A stretch of 24,993 nt of DNA from a virus (IMGVR_UViG_3300042555_000174:1-24993); one strand, 5' to 3'; counted from the first letter of the stretch, positions 1 to 8,405 are shown. Notes: generated by a model from the letters alone, not told the origin. Program-made: numbers and translations.

Positions 1-596
1 TAAAAAGTAGAATTAAAACATTATTAGGTCTTACTAGTGTTCGTGTTTTTGCTAGAAATTGTGAAGTAAAATATGTCGACACACAAACAAAAACAAAATT
101 CTTGGAAGAAAACCATATCCAGGGCTCAGTTGGTAGTAAATTTAATTTAGGTTTATATTACAATTCAAATTTAATATCTATAATGACATTTGGTAAAAAA
201 AGATTAAATCTTGGATATAAAAAAACAGAAAACAATGAATATGAATTACTTCGTTTTTGTAATAAACTAAACCACATTGTTGTTGGGGGTGCGTCTAAGC
301 TACTTAAAAGGTTTATCGTTGATCAATCACCAAAAGAAATTATAAGTTATGCTGATAAGAGGTGGAGTAATGGTAATTTATATGAGAAGTTGAACTTTTC
401 TTTTGTAAAAGAAACAACACCGAATTATTACTATGTCGTTAATAAAAAAAGAGAATCAAGATTCAAATACAGAAAAGATGTTTTGGTTGATTTGGGATAT
501 GATTCAAATAAAAGTGAATTTGAGATAATGGAAGAAAGAGGTATTCCAAAAATTTATGATTGTGGAAATCTATTATACAAAAAATCCCTAAAGTAA
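1..596 (+). CDS. Vsr-like homing endonuclease, C-terminal part (cut by window edge)
   Basis: The frame starting at base 3 is open from the window edge to the TAA at 594-596, so this is a gene whose 5' end lies outside; the in-frame TTG at 102 is not its start. The visible ~197 residues align by eye with the C-terminal third of the minus-strand endonuclease at 1564-3087. Both share FAR-x-CE, NH-x-QG, MTFGKKR, YELxRFCNK, the RW block, NYxYV/NYWYI, RKDVLV and DCGxL near the end. The nuclease core of that family, and any zinc ribbons, would be upstream and cannot be seen. Such proteins are usually free-standing mobile genes of large phages that cut genomes lacking them. The C-terminal domain probably binds DNA, but this is inference. 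A terminator hairpin overlaps the stop codon. Confidence 0.72.
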   Translation, partial: KSRIKTLLGLTSVRVFARNCEVKYVDTQTKTKFLEENHIQGSVGSKFNLGLYYNSNLISIMTFGKKRLNLGYKKTENNEYELLRFCNKLNHIVVGGASKLLKRFIVDQSPKEIISYADKRWSNGNLYEKLNFSFVKETTPNYYYVVNKKRESRFKYRKDVLVDLGYDSNKSEFEIMEERGIPKIYDCGNLLYKKSLK

Positions 597-610
597 AATT
601 TAGGGATTTT
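581..610. terminator. Bidirectional hairpin terminator
   Basis: A perfect 12-bp inverted repeat (581-592 with 599-610, GTAAAA loop) covers the stop codon of the plus-strand endonuclease. T-runs follow on both strands, so it could end transcription of this gene and of the converging HAD gene. Confidence 0.75.
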
Positions 611-676
611 AAAAATTTTTCTATTTACTTTGGATTATTTTTGAGTATTCATATATTATATATAACTTAATATATT

Positions 677-1510
677 TTAATATTTAGTTTTCTTTCCTCC
701 TGCTGTTAAATAAGTTTGTAATATATTATCTTTCTTTTTATCAAAATGACTTTTCATCTTTTCTACATTTCTTACATCATCATCTGAAAAACCAATAAAT
801 GGTGTAAAATAATTTGAAATTTTATTTTTCATAAATGCTTTTTTCTGTAATCTATGTGATAATAGTTTTACATATCTAACGAACTCTTCCATAGCATCAA
901 TTTTTCCTTGCTCCGGATTCGTTGCCGAACCTTCACCAAATGATACCGGGTGGAATCTACACATATCTAAATATATATCTACAAGTTCATCATCCGTTAA
1001 ATCTTCTTCATCTGCAAGGTCTCTATATTTTTTAAGATTTTTAACTAATTCAGATTTACTTAAACCGTGTTTATTTGAATTAATTAATCTATGAACCGCT
1101 TCCTTTAAAATTGAAGGTGTATGCCCTCTAGCTGTGACGATTGCAAAGATTGAACCATTATTTATTGCTTCCACAAAATCAGACCACGCTGGTCCTGTTG
1201 GAGCTTTCATTGCATCAGTTAAGAACTTATTATCTCCAGTCACTCTAAAGTCTCTAAATGGATCTTCATCAAAACCAACAATTGTATTTCCTTTATAGTT
1301 AAAGGGTTCTTTTCCGATTTCAGTTCTATACTCAGCAAAATCTTCTGTCGACATACCAACTGGTTTTCCATTATCATCCTTCAGATAAATTTTTGTCGGC
1401 ATAAACATCAAATTATCATCCCAATCAAAAGCATAATATTTCATTGTTGGTGATGAGGTTTCATCAATTATTTCATTGATTAATTTTTTTATGTATTTTT
1501 TCTGATTCAT
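677..1510 (-). CDS. HAD-superfamily hydrolase (phosphatase-like)
   Basis: A 277-residue protein with haloacid-dehalogenase motifs. Motif I is FDWDDN at residues 28-33, with D29 as likely nucleophile and D31 as acid/base. The AIVTARG segment near residue 122 fits motif II. GFSDDDVRN near residue 240 fits the acidic metal-binding motif IV. HAD enzymes mostly hydrolyse phosphate esters; the substrate here cannot be told, and nucleotide or DNA 3'-phosphate processing is only a guess. The first 17 residues form a basic/hydrophobic helix (KKYIKKLINEIIDE), which recalls the cleaved capsid-targeting peptides of T4 internal proteins (see findings). The ATG at 1510 is preceded at 3 nt by the recurrent TATTTAT motif, which suggests a very short or absent leader. 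The gene sits alone between two oppositely oriented endonuclease genes of one family. Confidence 0.75.
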   Translation of the reverse strand: MNQKKYIKKLINEIIDETSSPTMKYYAFDWDDNLMFMPTKIYLKDDNGKPVGMSTEDFAEYRTEIGKEPFNYKGNTIVGFDEDPFRDFRVTGDNKFLTDAMKAPTGPAWSDFVEAINNGSIFAIVTARGHTPSILKEAVHRLINSNKHGLSKSELVKNLKKYRDLADEEDLTDDELVDIYLDMCRFHPVSFGEGSATNPEQGKIDAMEEFVRYVKLLSHRLQKKAFMKNKISNYFTPFIGFSDDDVRNVEKMKSHFDKKKDNILQTYLTAGGKKTKY

Positions 1511-1513
1511 AAC

Positions 1514-1522
1514 AATAAATAT
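1514..1522 (-). promoter_or_regulatory. Candidate phage promoter element, HAD gene
   Basis: The coding strand reads ATATTTATT, ending 3 nt before the ATG of the HAD gene. The same core precedes many genes in the window. Confidence 0.4.
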
Positions 1523-1535
1523 TGATTATAATAAA

Positions 1536-1560
1536 AAAAGGGAGAACTTGTCTCCCTTTT
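1536..1560 (-). terminator. Rho-independent terminator of the minus-strand endonuclease
   Basis: A perfect 10-bp stem (1536-1545 with 1551-1560) with a 5-nt loop lies just past the stop at 1564. On the minus strand a run of seven T residues follows. It separates the endonuclease from the HAD promoter. Confidence 0.8.
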
Positions 1561-1563
1561 CCT

Positions 1564-3087
1564 TTAATTTATTTTCAATTCAAATTTTAACGAACCACAA
1601 TCCCATATCCTATCATATTTTTTTAATTTCATAATTTCCCATTCTGTTAATTCTTTATTGTAACCTTCTTTGACTAAAACATCTTTCCTAAACGAAAATC
1701 TATGTGATCTATTTAAATATCTTTCTGTGTTTATATACCAATAATTTGGTGGTGTTTGTTTTACGAAATTAAAACCATTTTTAAAATACACAGTTTTTGT
1801 TTGATCTAAACCAGACCATCGAATATCAGCAAATGTTTCTATTTTAGATGGATTATATTTTTTAATGAAGTTCTTTAATAGTTTAGAAAATCCACCAATA
1901 ATTGTTAAATTAATTTTATTACAAAATCTAACTAACTCATATTCTGAATTATCCCTATTATCATTACCTAATGATTTTCTTTTTTTTCCAAATGTCATAA
2001 CAGAAACTAATTCATCATTATAAAATAGACCAAATCTAACCTTATCTATCGAATTTCCTTGTAAATGGTTATTTGTTAAAAACAATGAGGATTCTTTTTT
2101 TGGAATTTCTTTTATTTCACATTTTCTGGCGAAAATTTTATTACTCAATTCTAATTTATTTTTTAATTTTGACAACACAATATCTTTCTTTAATAAGATT
2201 TCATCTTCATAAAATTGAATGAGGGTGATTCCTTTATCATAACAAAGTTTTGTTTTATCAATATGATAATTTTTTGTTTTTTCACCACTTATTTCAGAAT
2301 GGTAATAATTACCATTAACCTCAATTCCAATATTATAATCCGGTAAATAAATATCTATTTCTCTACCATTTAGTATTTTTCTATCACCATCAATATGTTT
2401 AACACCTATACTATTTAGATAATCTTTAATTATTTGTTCCAGTTTTGAATTTTTAATAATTGGGTAACACTTACGACATATCGGAATTTTACCAGAACCT
2501 AAAATTGTGCTACTAAAGATATTGTCACATTTACAACATTTAAACATATAAGGTTGTGATGTTTTACCACTTTTATTAGCCACATATGTATCTAATATCT
2601 CAAGATTATTTTCATTTAATTTTGGTAGTAAATTTAATAAATGTTTATCTCTCAATGTTGATTTTAATTTGTCGACAAATTCCGGAACTAACATTGGGGA
2701 TTTAACTCCGTATTTTTTCATAAAAATACTCTCATACGACTCTTTGAATTCTTTTGTTTTAAACAAACTATCAACCCCATATTTTTGACGGAGTGTGTTC
2801 TTCGATTTGCCTAACCGATATTCAATATGTTTAGGATTTGAGTTCCATAATATTCTACATTCTTCCGAACATATTTTTTTCTGATGTTTCTTCCTTTCTT
2901 CAAATTCTTTACCACATTGAACGCAAGTTCTTATTTCTCTAACATTAGAGTCTTTCGTCTTACCAAGTAATTTATTCTTTCTAGCGTAGTTAAAATAACA
3001 ACTTCTATCACAAAATTTCTTATCTCTGTGTTTAAAATCAGTAATAAATGATTTATTACAAGATAAACATTCTAATTCAACTTTCAT
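1564..3087 (-). CDS. Vsr-like (EDxHD/PD-(D/E)XK) homing endonuclease with zinc ribbons
   Basis: About 507 residues from the ATG at 3087. The frame stays open to 3168, but that would start in the sheath terminator, and the upstream residues look untranslated. Zinc-ribbon cysteine pairs lie at residues 7-30 (CLSC, CDRSC), 55-77 (CVQC, CSEEC) and 184-207 (CCKC, CRKC). A segment with repeated KYGV motifs at about 95-150 resembles DUF723-type DNA-binding modules. The nuclease core spans about 215-295: REIDIYLPD, GIEVNGNYYHSE, a KNYH-x-DK segment and GITLIQFYEDE, the pattern of Vsr-like homing nucleases. The C-terminal ~190 residues match the partial protein at the left window edge. This is most likely a free-standing mobile gene inserted downstream of the sheath gene, with its own promoter motif and terminator. 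Confidence 0.75.
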   Translation of the reverse strand: MKVELECLSCNKSFITDFKHRDKKFCDRSCYFNYARKNKLLGKTKDSNVREIRTCVQCGKEFEERKKHQKKICSEECRILWNSNPKHIEYRLGKSKNTLRQKYGVDSLFKTKEFKESYESIFMKKYGVKSPMLVPEFVDKLKSTLRDKHLLNLLPKLNENNLEILDTYVANKSGKTSQPYMFKCCKCDNIFSSTILGSGKIPICRKCYPIIKNSKLEQIIKDYLNSIGVKHIDGDRKILNGREIDIYLPDYNIGIEVNGNYYHSEISGEKTKNYHIDKTKLCYDKGITLIQFYEDEILLKKDIVLSKLKNKLELSNKIFARKCEIKEIPKKESSLFLTNNHLQGNSIDKVRFGLFYNDELVSVMTFGKKRKSLGNDNRDNSEYELVRFCNKINLTIIGGFSKLLKNFIKKYNPSKIETFADIRWSGLDQTKTVYFKNGFNFVKQTPPNYWYINTERYLNRSHRFSFRKDVLVKEGYNKELTEWEIMKLKKYDRIWDCGSLKFELKIN

Positions 3088-3126
3088 CGGTAAAATATAT
3101 TTAATAGTTATGAGTATGTCTCTACA

Positions 3127-3135
3127 AATAAATAT
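3127..3135 (-). promoter_or_regulatory. Candidate phage promoter element, Vsr-like endonuclease
   Basis: ATATTTATT on the coding strand, 39 nt upstream of the ATG at 3087 and just past the sheath terminator. Confidence 0.3.
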
Positions 3136-3156
3136 ACGAAGATAATATAAAAAAAC

Positions 3157-3186
3157 AAAATCCCCCAAAAAAAATTTGAGGGATTT
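3157..3186 (-). terminator. Terminator of the tail sheath gene
   Basis: An 8-bp outer stem (3157-3164 with 3179-3186) with one C/A mismatch and 4 more inner pairs lies about 25 nt past the sheath stop. On the minus strand a T-rich tract follows. Confidence 0.72.
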
Positions 3187-3210
3187 TACTTTTAATCTAT
3201 TTTGTTTTCA

Positions 3211-6200
3211 CTAAATATTATCAAAAGATGCACCAGTTGGTGTAATATAGAAGGTAATATCTATAAATTCTAACGAACGAGTTGGTTTAATATAGATTTT
3301 ACCAGTCAATTGATTTCTATCTAAATCAGCAGTATCACTTGACACCTCAACTCGGAAATCATATAGACCTCTATCTCTTCTAATAGCATCCAAGATTGGA
3401 TTAACCGCATTCAAGAAATCTTGTCTTACTTGTTCATCATTTTGGTCAAACAACAATCTTACAGAAACCGCTGAAATTAACTTACGAGCTTGTAATAACA
3501 ATCTTCTCACATTAATTCTATCAAGTGCGGATTCTCTAACTTGAAGGGTTTTGTTACCCCAGATTACAGTTCCAACATCAGCAAATGTTGCAATTGGGTT
3601 GATTCTACCAACATAAAGAACATCTCTATCTTCTTGAGTTAATTTCTTACGAGCTTTAACCGCATTTACAATACCACGAGTATAACCAGCTGCCGCAAAC
3701 CAAGGGAATGCAATATTATCTGTAAGTGCCAAGTTTCTTGTAACCTCAGCCGTTGCTGGGATGTAAATTTGTGTATTATTTACAGTATCTCTTGTTAATA
3801 CCCAAGGATAATATGTTGCAGTATAGTTAGAATCAATTCCAGTTTCTTCCAAATTATCAACAGCTTCTTGTGGATAAATTAAATTATCACCTTCAGTTGT
3901 TGATGCTACAAACATATTATAGTCTGGTGTTGTTGTAATGTATAATGAATCCGCTCTATCATTCTCAATCATATCAATAGTAGCTTCAACTAAATCACTA
4001 TTATTTACATAATCAATCCCTGGTGATACAAATACATTAATATTAACAGCTTCAGGATTAGCAAATGTTCTAATACCAAGTAAATACGCGTAGTAATCGG
4101 TGTTTGCATAATCCATAGTCTGGTCACCAACGGCAATTTGTTTAAATGCACCCCATCCTTTAGCAGTTGGGTATCTGTCTGACACACAAGCACCATTTAA
4201 GAATCCTTGACGACCTAATACAAATCTATCACCATTTGTTCTATATTCTCTATAAATATCCCAACCATCAAATCCACCATTAACAAATAAAGTGAATTTT
4301 CTTGAGAATAATCTGTAATATGGACTATCTGGACTTGTAGGTTCAGAAGAGAATGCGGCCGCACCTACATAATATTTAGGAGTTCCACTTGTTGCAAATG
4401 CACTTGAAATTGTAATTCCACTTGCAAATTGATCCATATGGAAACCTTTCGTTTTGTATGACCATTCACCACCTTCCAAATCACAAGTTGAGATAGGTGC
4501 TCTTTTTCCTTTATATTCAAAGAAACTTGTGTCAAAACCAATATTACTTGACATACCAAGGTAAGTTTTTCTAATATTGTCACCAGAAGTTCTAATTGCA
4601 TCATCAGCACCTGAAGCCAAACCAAATGGTGGGTTATATATTACTTCACCTGGGAAATCATATTTGGTCTTATAAACTGGGAATGGAGATTTAACACCAA
4701 CATATTCTCTAAATACATAACCGTCAAATCCACAAGGAAGTGCATCAACTGGCGCATCTTCGTTCATTTCAACCATAATGTATTTAGAATTCATTTCAAA
4801 TTCACCGTCTAATGTTCCGATTTTTTTAGCAATAAAGTTATTTTGTGATGGATCCATAGAACAGTTTGTAAATTTCTCAATAACAACCGGATTTGAATCA
4901 ACATCAAAATAATCCCTAACTAATACATCAAATGTTCTATTAGCAAATGAGATATTGATAATTGAGATTTTAACCTCACTATTTGCGGAATTACCATCAG
5001 AAATAGTGTAGAACTTGAATAAGTTAAATGTTTTCGTACCTCTCAATTCTGATACAACCCAAGGAGATGATGGCGATTGGAATTTTTCTAAATACCAACC
5101 GATTGTATTTGGATCTTCACTTTGAGCCGAATCAAGGGCTGTAAGTTCAGCACTTAAACCTCTGATATAACCTTTTCTCCAACCATAATTTAATAACGCT
5201 TGGAATCTTTCTTCCAAGAATAATGGAGTTGATGTTCTTGGTTTCCCAAAGTTAGTTCCACCAAATACTTTTGCGATATATTGTGAATCTGATTGACTAA
5301 ACGATGTTTCAAAAATAAAGTTAGTTCCAGAATCGTTTGTTACATTTACAGCAAATGGTAAATATGGGTTTTTAAGAACTCCAGAATATTGACCTGACAT
5401 ATTAAGAGTAACATTTGAAATATCAGAAACTTCAAATACTGGATTATTTTCATCTGAATATGTTGCAATACCTCTTGATCTTAATGTTGCAACAACCAAA
5501 TCGTCATAATCTGTATATGTCACACCAGAATAATAATATAGTGTTCCTACTAACATACCTTCAAAACATCTAACATTTACTGGTATTGGAGTTGGTGCCG
5601 GTGTAGTAGTTGGAGTTGGTGTAATACAAGGATTTGTAGGTGTTGGTGTAGGTGTTGCACTCGGAGTAGGTGTAGGTGTCGGTACAATTGGGAAAACTTC
5701 AGTTAAACCAGACACAAATGTGTAGAATGAAAACCCTGAATATAATCCATTATTTGTATTATTAAATAAAGCATAATACCAAGCATCATTAAATGGTGAT
5801 GTATAATCCGTTAAATCACTTGATGGTGATGGAACATTAAATACATTTGTTTCAGCTGAATAACCAAGACTAACTAAACTATCATAGTCATCACCCCAAA
5901 TTGAACCATAGTAGTTAATATTTCTAGTTTGAGCTGTAAGTGGATCTCCATTATCTGTAATAATATTAAAGATTTGATCTCTAATGTTAGTATCAAGTGT
6001 TGAAATTGAACCATCAAAGTTTTCGTATTGTTGTAATAAGAATTCATTGGTTAATGGACTAGGTAATGAGTCATATATGATACTATCTTCAGAATTAGTG
6101 CAAGCTGTAAATGGAACCATAAATGTAATTGCACTTGGTATAACACAAATAGTATCACACACATTATTCGGATCTGTTATTGCACTAAGACATAAGAAAT

Positions 6201-6564
6201 CAACTGTTTTAGGATCAACATTTGCTTTGGTTACGATAGACCAAGATGGACCAGCGTCATAACCGGATAAACCCAATATTCTTGTAACAAATAATTGGTT
6301 TGATTGTTGTAAATATGCTTTTGCGATATAAGACGCTTCATATTTAGGAATTTGTGTATTCACAAATTTTTCTGGTGAAGTTCCACCAAAGTAGGTTTGG
6401 AATTCATCATAGTTTCTAATAAAAATTGGTTCAAAAGCAGGACCCTTTAAAGTCTCTCCTGCAATACCCAAAGTTGTAACACCAACACTTTGTGCAACAA
6501 AGCTTAGATCAACTTCTGAAGTATAAACCCCTGGTGAAACAAATATTTTACTGTTAGTTGCCAT
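3211..6564 (-). CDS. Tail sheath protein (gp18-like), enlarged with a Thr/Pro-linked insertion
   Basis: A 1117-residue contractile tail sheath protein, against about 660 in T4. The N-terminus (FVSPGVYTSEVDLS, then GPAFEP, YDEFQTYFGG, EASYIAKAYL and the LFVTRILG strand near residue 95) is typical of sheath proteins. The conserved C-terminal sheath core (about 960-1117) includes RINPIATF, GTVIWGNKTLQ, NVRRLLLQARK, DLDRNQLTGKIYIKPT and FIDITFYI. The middle is expanded, and a Thr/Pro-rich linker at about 294-328 introduces an extra region rich in beta-type sequence and Cys. Sheath subunits stack around the tail tube and contract to drive the tube through the envelope; extra middle domains usually face outward. 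It lies downstream of the gp14/gp15-like genes, though a plus-strand gene intervenes. The ATG at 6564 has a TATTTAT motif 33 nt upstream. Confidence 0.92.
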   Translation of the reverse strand: MATNSKIFVSPGVYTSEVDLSFVAQSVGVTTLGIAGETLKGPAFEPIFIRNYDEFQTYFGGTSPEKFVNTQIPKYEASYIAKAYLQQSNQLFVTRILGLSGYDAGPSWSIVTKANVDPKTVDFLCLSAITDPNNVCDTICVIPSAITFMVPFTACTNSEDSIIYDSLPSPLTNEFLLQQYENFDGSISTLDTNIRDQIFNIITDNGDPLTAQTRNINYYGSIWGDDYDSLVSLGYSAETNVFNVPSPSSDLTDYTSPFNDAWYYALFNNTNNGLYSGFSFYTFVSGLTEVFPIVPTPTPTPSATPTPTPTNPCITPTPTTTPAPTPIPVNVRCFEGMLVGTLYYYSGVTYTDYDDLVVATLRSRGIATYSDENNPVFEVSDISNVTLNMSGQYSGVLKNPYLPFAVNVTNDSGTNFIFETSFSQSDSQYIAKVFGGTNFGKPRTSTPLFLEERFQALLNYGWRKGYIRGLSAELTALDSAQSEDPNTIGWYLEKFQSPSSPWVVSELRGTKTFNLFKFYTISDGNSANSEVKISIINISFANRTFDVLVRDYFDVDSNPVVIEKFTNCSMDPSQNNFIAKKIGTLDGEFEMNSKYIMVEMNEDAPVDALPCGFDGYVFREYVGVKSPFPVYKTKYDFPGEVIYNPPFGLASGADDAIRTSGDNIRKTYLGMSSNIGFDTSFFEYKGKRAPISTCDLEGGEWSYKTKGFHMDQFASGITISSAFATSGTPKYYVGAAAFSSEPTSPDSPYYRLFSRKFTLFVNGGFDGWDIYREYRTNGDRFVLGRQGFLNGACVSDRYPTAKGWGAFKQIAVGDQTMDYANTDYYAYLLGIRTFANPEAVNINVFVSPGIDYVNNSDLVEATIDMIENDRADSLYITTTPDYNMFVASTTEGDNLIYPQEAVDNLEETGIDSNYTATYYPWVLTRDTVNNTQIYIPATAEVTRNLALTDNIAFPWFAAAGYTRGIVNAVKARKKLTQEDRDVLYVGRINPIATFADVGTVIWGNKTLQVRESALDRINVRRLLLQARKLISAVSVRLLFDQNDEQVRQDFLNAVNPILDAIRRDRGLYDFRVEVSSDTADLDRNQLTGKIYIKPTRSLEFIDITFYITPTGASFDNI
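5581..5685 (-). repeat. Thr/Pro-repeat linker coding tract in the sheath gene
   Basis: Codes for residues 294-328 of the sheath, almost all Thr and Pro with a few Ser, Ala, Asn, Cys and Ile. The DNA is correspondingly repetitive (GGTGT/GGAGT units on the plus strand) and could slip or recombine. Confidence 0.8.
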
Positions 6565-6597
6565 AGATTTTAAATTTTATGTTTTAATTTATTTTAC

Positions 6598-6606
6598 TAT
6601 AAATAT
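6598..6606 (-). promoter_or_regulatory. Candidate phage promoter element, sheath gene
   Basis: ATATTTATA on the coding strand, 33 nt upstream of the sheath ATG. Confidence 0.35.
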
Positions 6607-6640
6607 TGTGTTTTTTAGCAAAAACTTTACTTACATAAAA

Positions 6641-6649
6641 CTATTTATA
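6641..6649 (+). promoter_or_regulatory. Candidate promoter element, small RHH gene
   Basis: CTATTTATA followed by TTTTGG, 35 nt upstream of the ATG at 6685. It lies back to back with the sheath promoter motif. Confidence 0.3.
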
Positions 6650-6684
6650 TTTTGGTGAGAATTTTTTCTACCTTTTTTCTACCT

Positions 6685-6849
6685 ATGGAACAAAACAATA
6701 AAAAAATTAAAAATTTAAAGATTGATAAGGATGTTCATAACATCTTAAAAAAGTATTGTGATAAAAGAGGTTTAAAAATGTATAAATTTCTTGAGGGACT
6801 CATCATTGAAAAGTGTAAAGAAAAAAGAGATATATATGGTGAAGATTAA
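6685..6849 (+). CDS. Small ribbon-helix-helix-like protein
   Basis: A 54-residue protein from the ATG at 6685; an upstream in-frame TTG at 6652 would add an implausible Phe-rich leader. After a basic start (NNKKIKNLKID), the pattern of one strand (KNLKIDKDVHNILKKY) followed by helices (MYKFLEGLIIEKCKEK) fits the ribbon-helix-helix fold of small DNA-binding regulators. It is the only plus-strand gene inside the minus-strand tail block, and its stop overlaps that of the gp15-like gene tail to tail. The T-rich leader contains ATTTTTTCTACC and TTTTTTCTACC as a near-direct repeat. A regulatory role is inferred from the fold only. Confidence 0.5.
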   Translation: MEQNNKKIKNLKIDKDVHNILKKYCDKRGLKMYKFLEGLIIEKCKEKRDIYGED

Positions 6850-7886
6850 ATTAATTCTTGTGTAAAAACAATTTCAGCATCTTTTGAGTTGTCATACTTT
6901 GTTATAACAATTCTTAATGTATCTCCGGTGTTAATTTGTATTTCACTCAGGCTATTACCATAATAATCATCATTTATAAAAGCTTGATATTCATCAACAT
7001 TATTGTTTGCTGATAATTTAAGATTTACGGTATATTCAAAGGTATTAACTGACACCAAATTTCCTATTTTATATTTTGGATTATAGGTTGAAACAATTTG
7101 AGGTTGTTCTTTTTTTTGTTTTTTTCTTTTTACTCCGGTTTCAGTCTCATACATTTGAAAAGTTCTTGTAATTGCCGGTCTAATTTCAAATTCATCTTCA
7201 TCCATTAAAAATCCTTGTAATGTGAATTCATATTTTTGAAGATACACTTTTCTTTTTTCCAAATCCATAACCGATTCATCTTGGATATTACCCATAATAA
7301 TTGGAATATAATGCCCTTTGATTACCTGGTATGCTTGTTTTGAGGCAAACTTTGTAAGAACAATTTGGTTAAATTTATTTAACTCTCTCATTCTATTACA
7401 CACAATAATTACAGTATATTTAATATCAACTGGTATTGGTTGTGGTATTTTATAAATGTCAAAACCATTTCTTTGTCCATCCCAGGTTGGAACCTTGGCA
7501 TAATAATATTGTCTTCTTTCCGGAATATTGAGTGTCATTAAAGAGGGGTTGTTTCCGTATGTTACTTCTGGCGACCTAACAACGGCAATAAATGGGGGTT
7601 CAACATTTTTATCAATGTTTTGGAAGTCCCAAGTTTCAGTAAATTGAGCCCAGTTTTGTGTTGTAATTAAAATATCAATCATAGGAACGGTATTACCCTC
7701 GACAACACATTTCAGTTCATCACGAACAAAATCCAAAAACCCTCTATCCAAATCTGGATGTAATAACGATTTTGGTAGATATGTCCCATCTTGAGAAATC
7801 ATATCAGCAATCTCGTGTCTTCTTGGGAGAAGAGTTTTCTTATCTATAAGGTCAATATTTTTTTTAATTTTTTTTGGTAGTCCCAT
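6846..7886 (-). CDS. Tail completion / proximal sheath terminator protein (gp15-like)
   Basis: About 346 residues from the ATG at 7886. The frame extends to 7928, but the ATG at 7886 lies one base after the stop of the upstream gene and is preceded by AGAGGA at a suitable distance, so the shorter form is preferred. Residues about 150-250 (IPVDIKYTVIIVCNRMRELNKF, ... GNIQDESVMDLEKRKVYLQKYEFTLQGFLMDEDEF) have the layout of T4 gp15: strand, helix, then a long segment ending in an RR/EF...GFxM strand pair. gp15 caps the head-proximal end of the tail and joins it to the neck. The order gp14-like, gp15-like, sheath agrees with T4. The ~90-residue C-terminal extension after a Lys-rich stretch (KRKKQKKEQ) is beyond what T4 gp15 suggests. 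The assignment rests on pattern and gene order. Confidence 0.6.
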   Translation of the reverse strand: MGLPKKIKKNIDLIDKKTLLPRRHEIADMISQDGTYLPKSLLHPDLDRGFLDFVRDELKCVVEGNTVPMIDILITTQNWAQFTETWDFQNIDKNVEPPFIAVVRSPEVTYGNNPSLMTLNIPERRQYYYAKVPTWDGQRNGFDIYKIPQPIPVDIKYTVIIVCNRMRELNKFNQIVLTKFASKQAYQVIKGHYIPIIMGNIQDESVMDLEKRKVYLQKYEFTLQGFLMDEDEFEIRPAITRTFQMYETETGVKRKKQKKEQPQIVSTYNPKYKIGNLVSVNTFEYTVNLKLSANNNVDEYQAFINDDYYGNSLSEIQINTGDTLRIVITKYDNSKDAEIVFTQELI

Positions 7887-7887
7887 A

Positions 7888-8405
7888 TTATAATCCTCTA
7901 AATTCGTTAGGTCCAACTGGTGCGGCAATAATAGTTCTATAAAATGGACGGTAACCTTTATATGTGTGTTTTATATCAGATGTAACACGACCATCATTCA
8001 CAACCGTGTAGTATCGAACAAAACTTTCTGTATCATAATACCCAATATAATCTCCAAAATCGATATCAACATCTAAATCTTCGAGAGTTTTTAAATAAAC
8101 AGACATTGTAATATTTCCAGGTTCAAGTTGGTCCATTTTGGTTGATCCCATAAATTTATTTTCAGGTGTCGCAATTCCAACATAAGCGTTAAATTCAACT
8201 GGAGGTAAAAATTTAATACCATCTGAAACTGTTTCACCATAAACATCATCGGTTTTGGTTTTGTTTTTATCGACACGATATAAAACACAGGTATAGTTCA
8301 TATCACCGATTAACCATTCCATCCCAAGGCCCACCTCTAAAAAAAAAAATCTTCTTCTCCGAAGAACTTACCAAGCCTTGTTATGGGCACTCTATTATTT
8401 GACAT
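7888..8405 (-). CDS. Neck protein (gp14-like), split by a -1 frame change at a T11 run
   Basis: The main frame covers 7888 to about 8334 (ATG at 8322, GTG at 8334, another ATG at 8301). It encodes a beta-rich protein with TDDVYGE, LPPVEFNAYV, EPGNITMSVY, DFGDYIGYYDTE, RYYTVVNDGRV and a final NEFRGL. A second frame starts at the ATG at 8405 and gives MSNNRVPITRLGKFFGEED, then Phe codons, then a stop directly after an 11-T run (8339-8349). Shifting -1 in the run joins the two halves in-phase (EEDFFFLEVGLGMEWL...), giving about 172 residues without a break. This suggests one gene with an N-terminal half in another frame, through a homopolymer sequencing error, a real mutation or slippage. The gp14-like assignment comes from position before gp15-like and general layout; the family match is tentative. 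Confidence 0.55.

Noticed and set aside
3088-3168. N-terminal extension of the Vsr-like endonuclease
   Set aside because: It would begin inside the sheath terminator region and precede the promoter motif; ATG at 3087 directly before the first zinc ribbon fits better.
5984-6262. Plus-strand ORF within the sheath gene
   Set aside because: It is antisense to conserved sheath coding sequence, with no promoter motif or recognisable domain.
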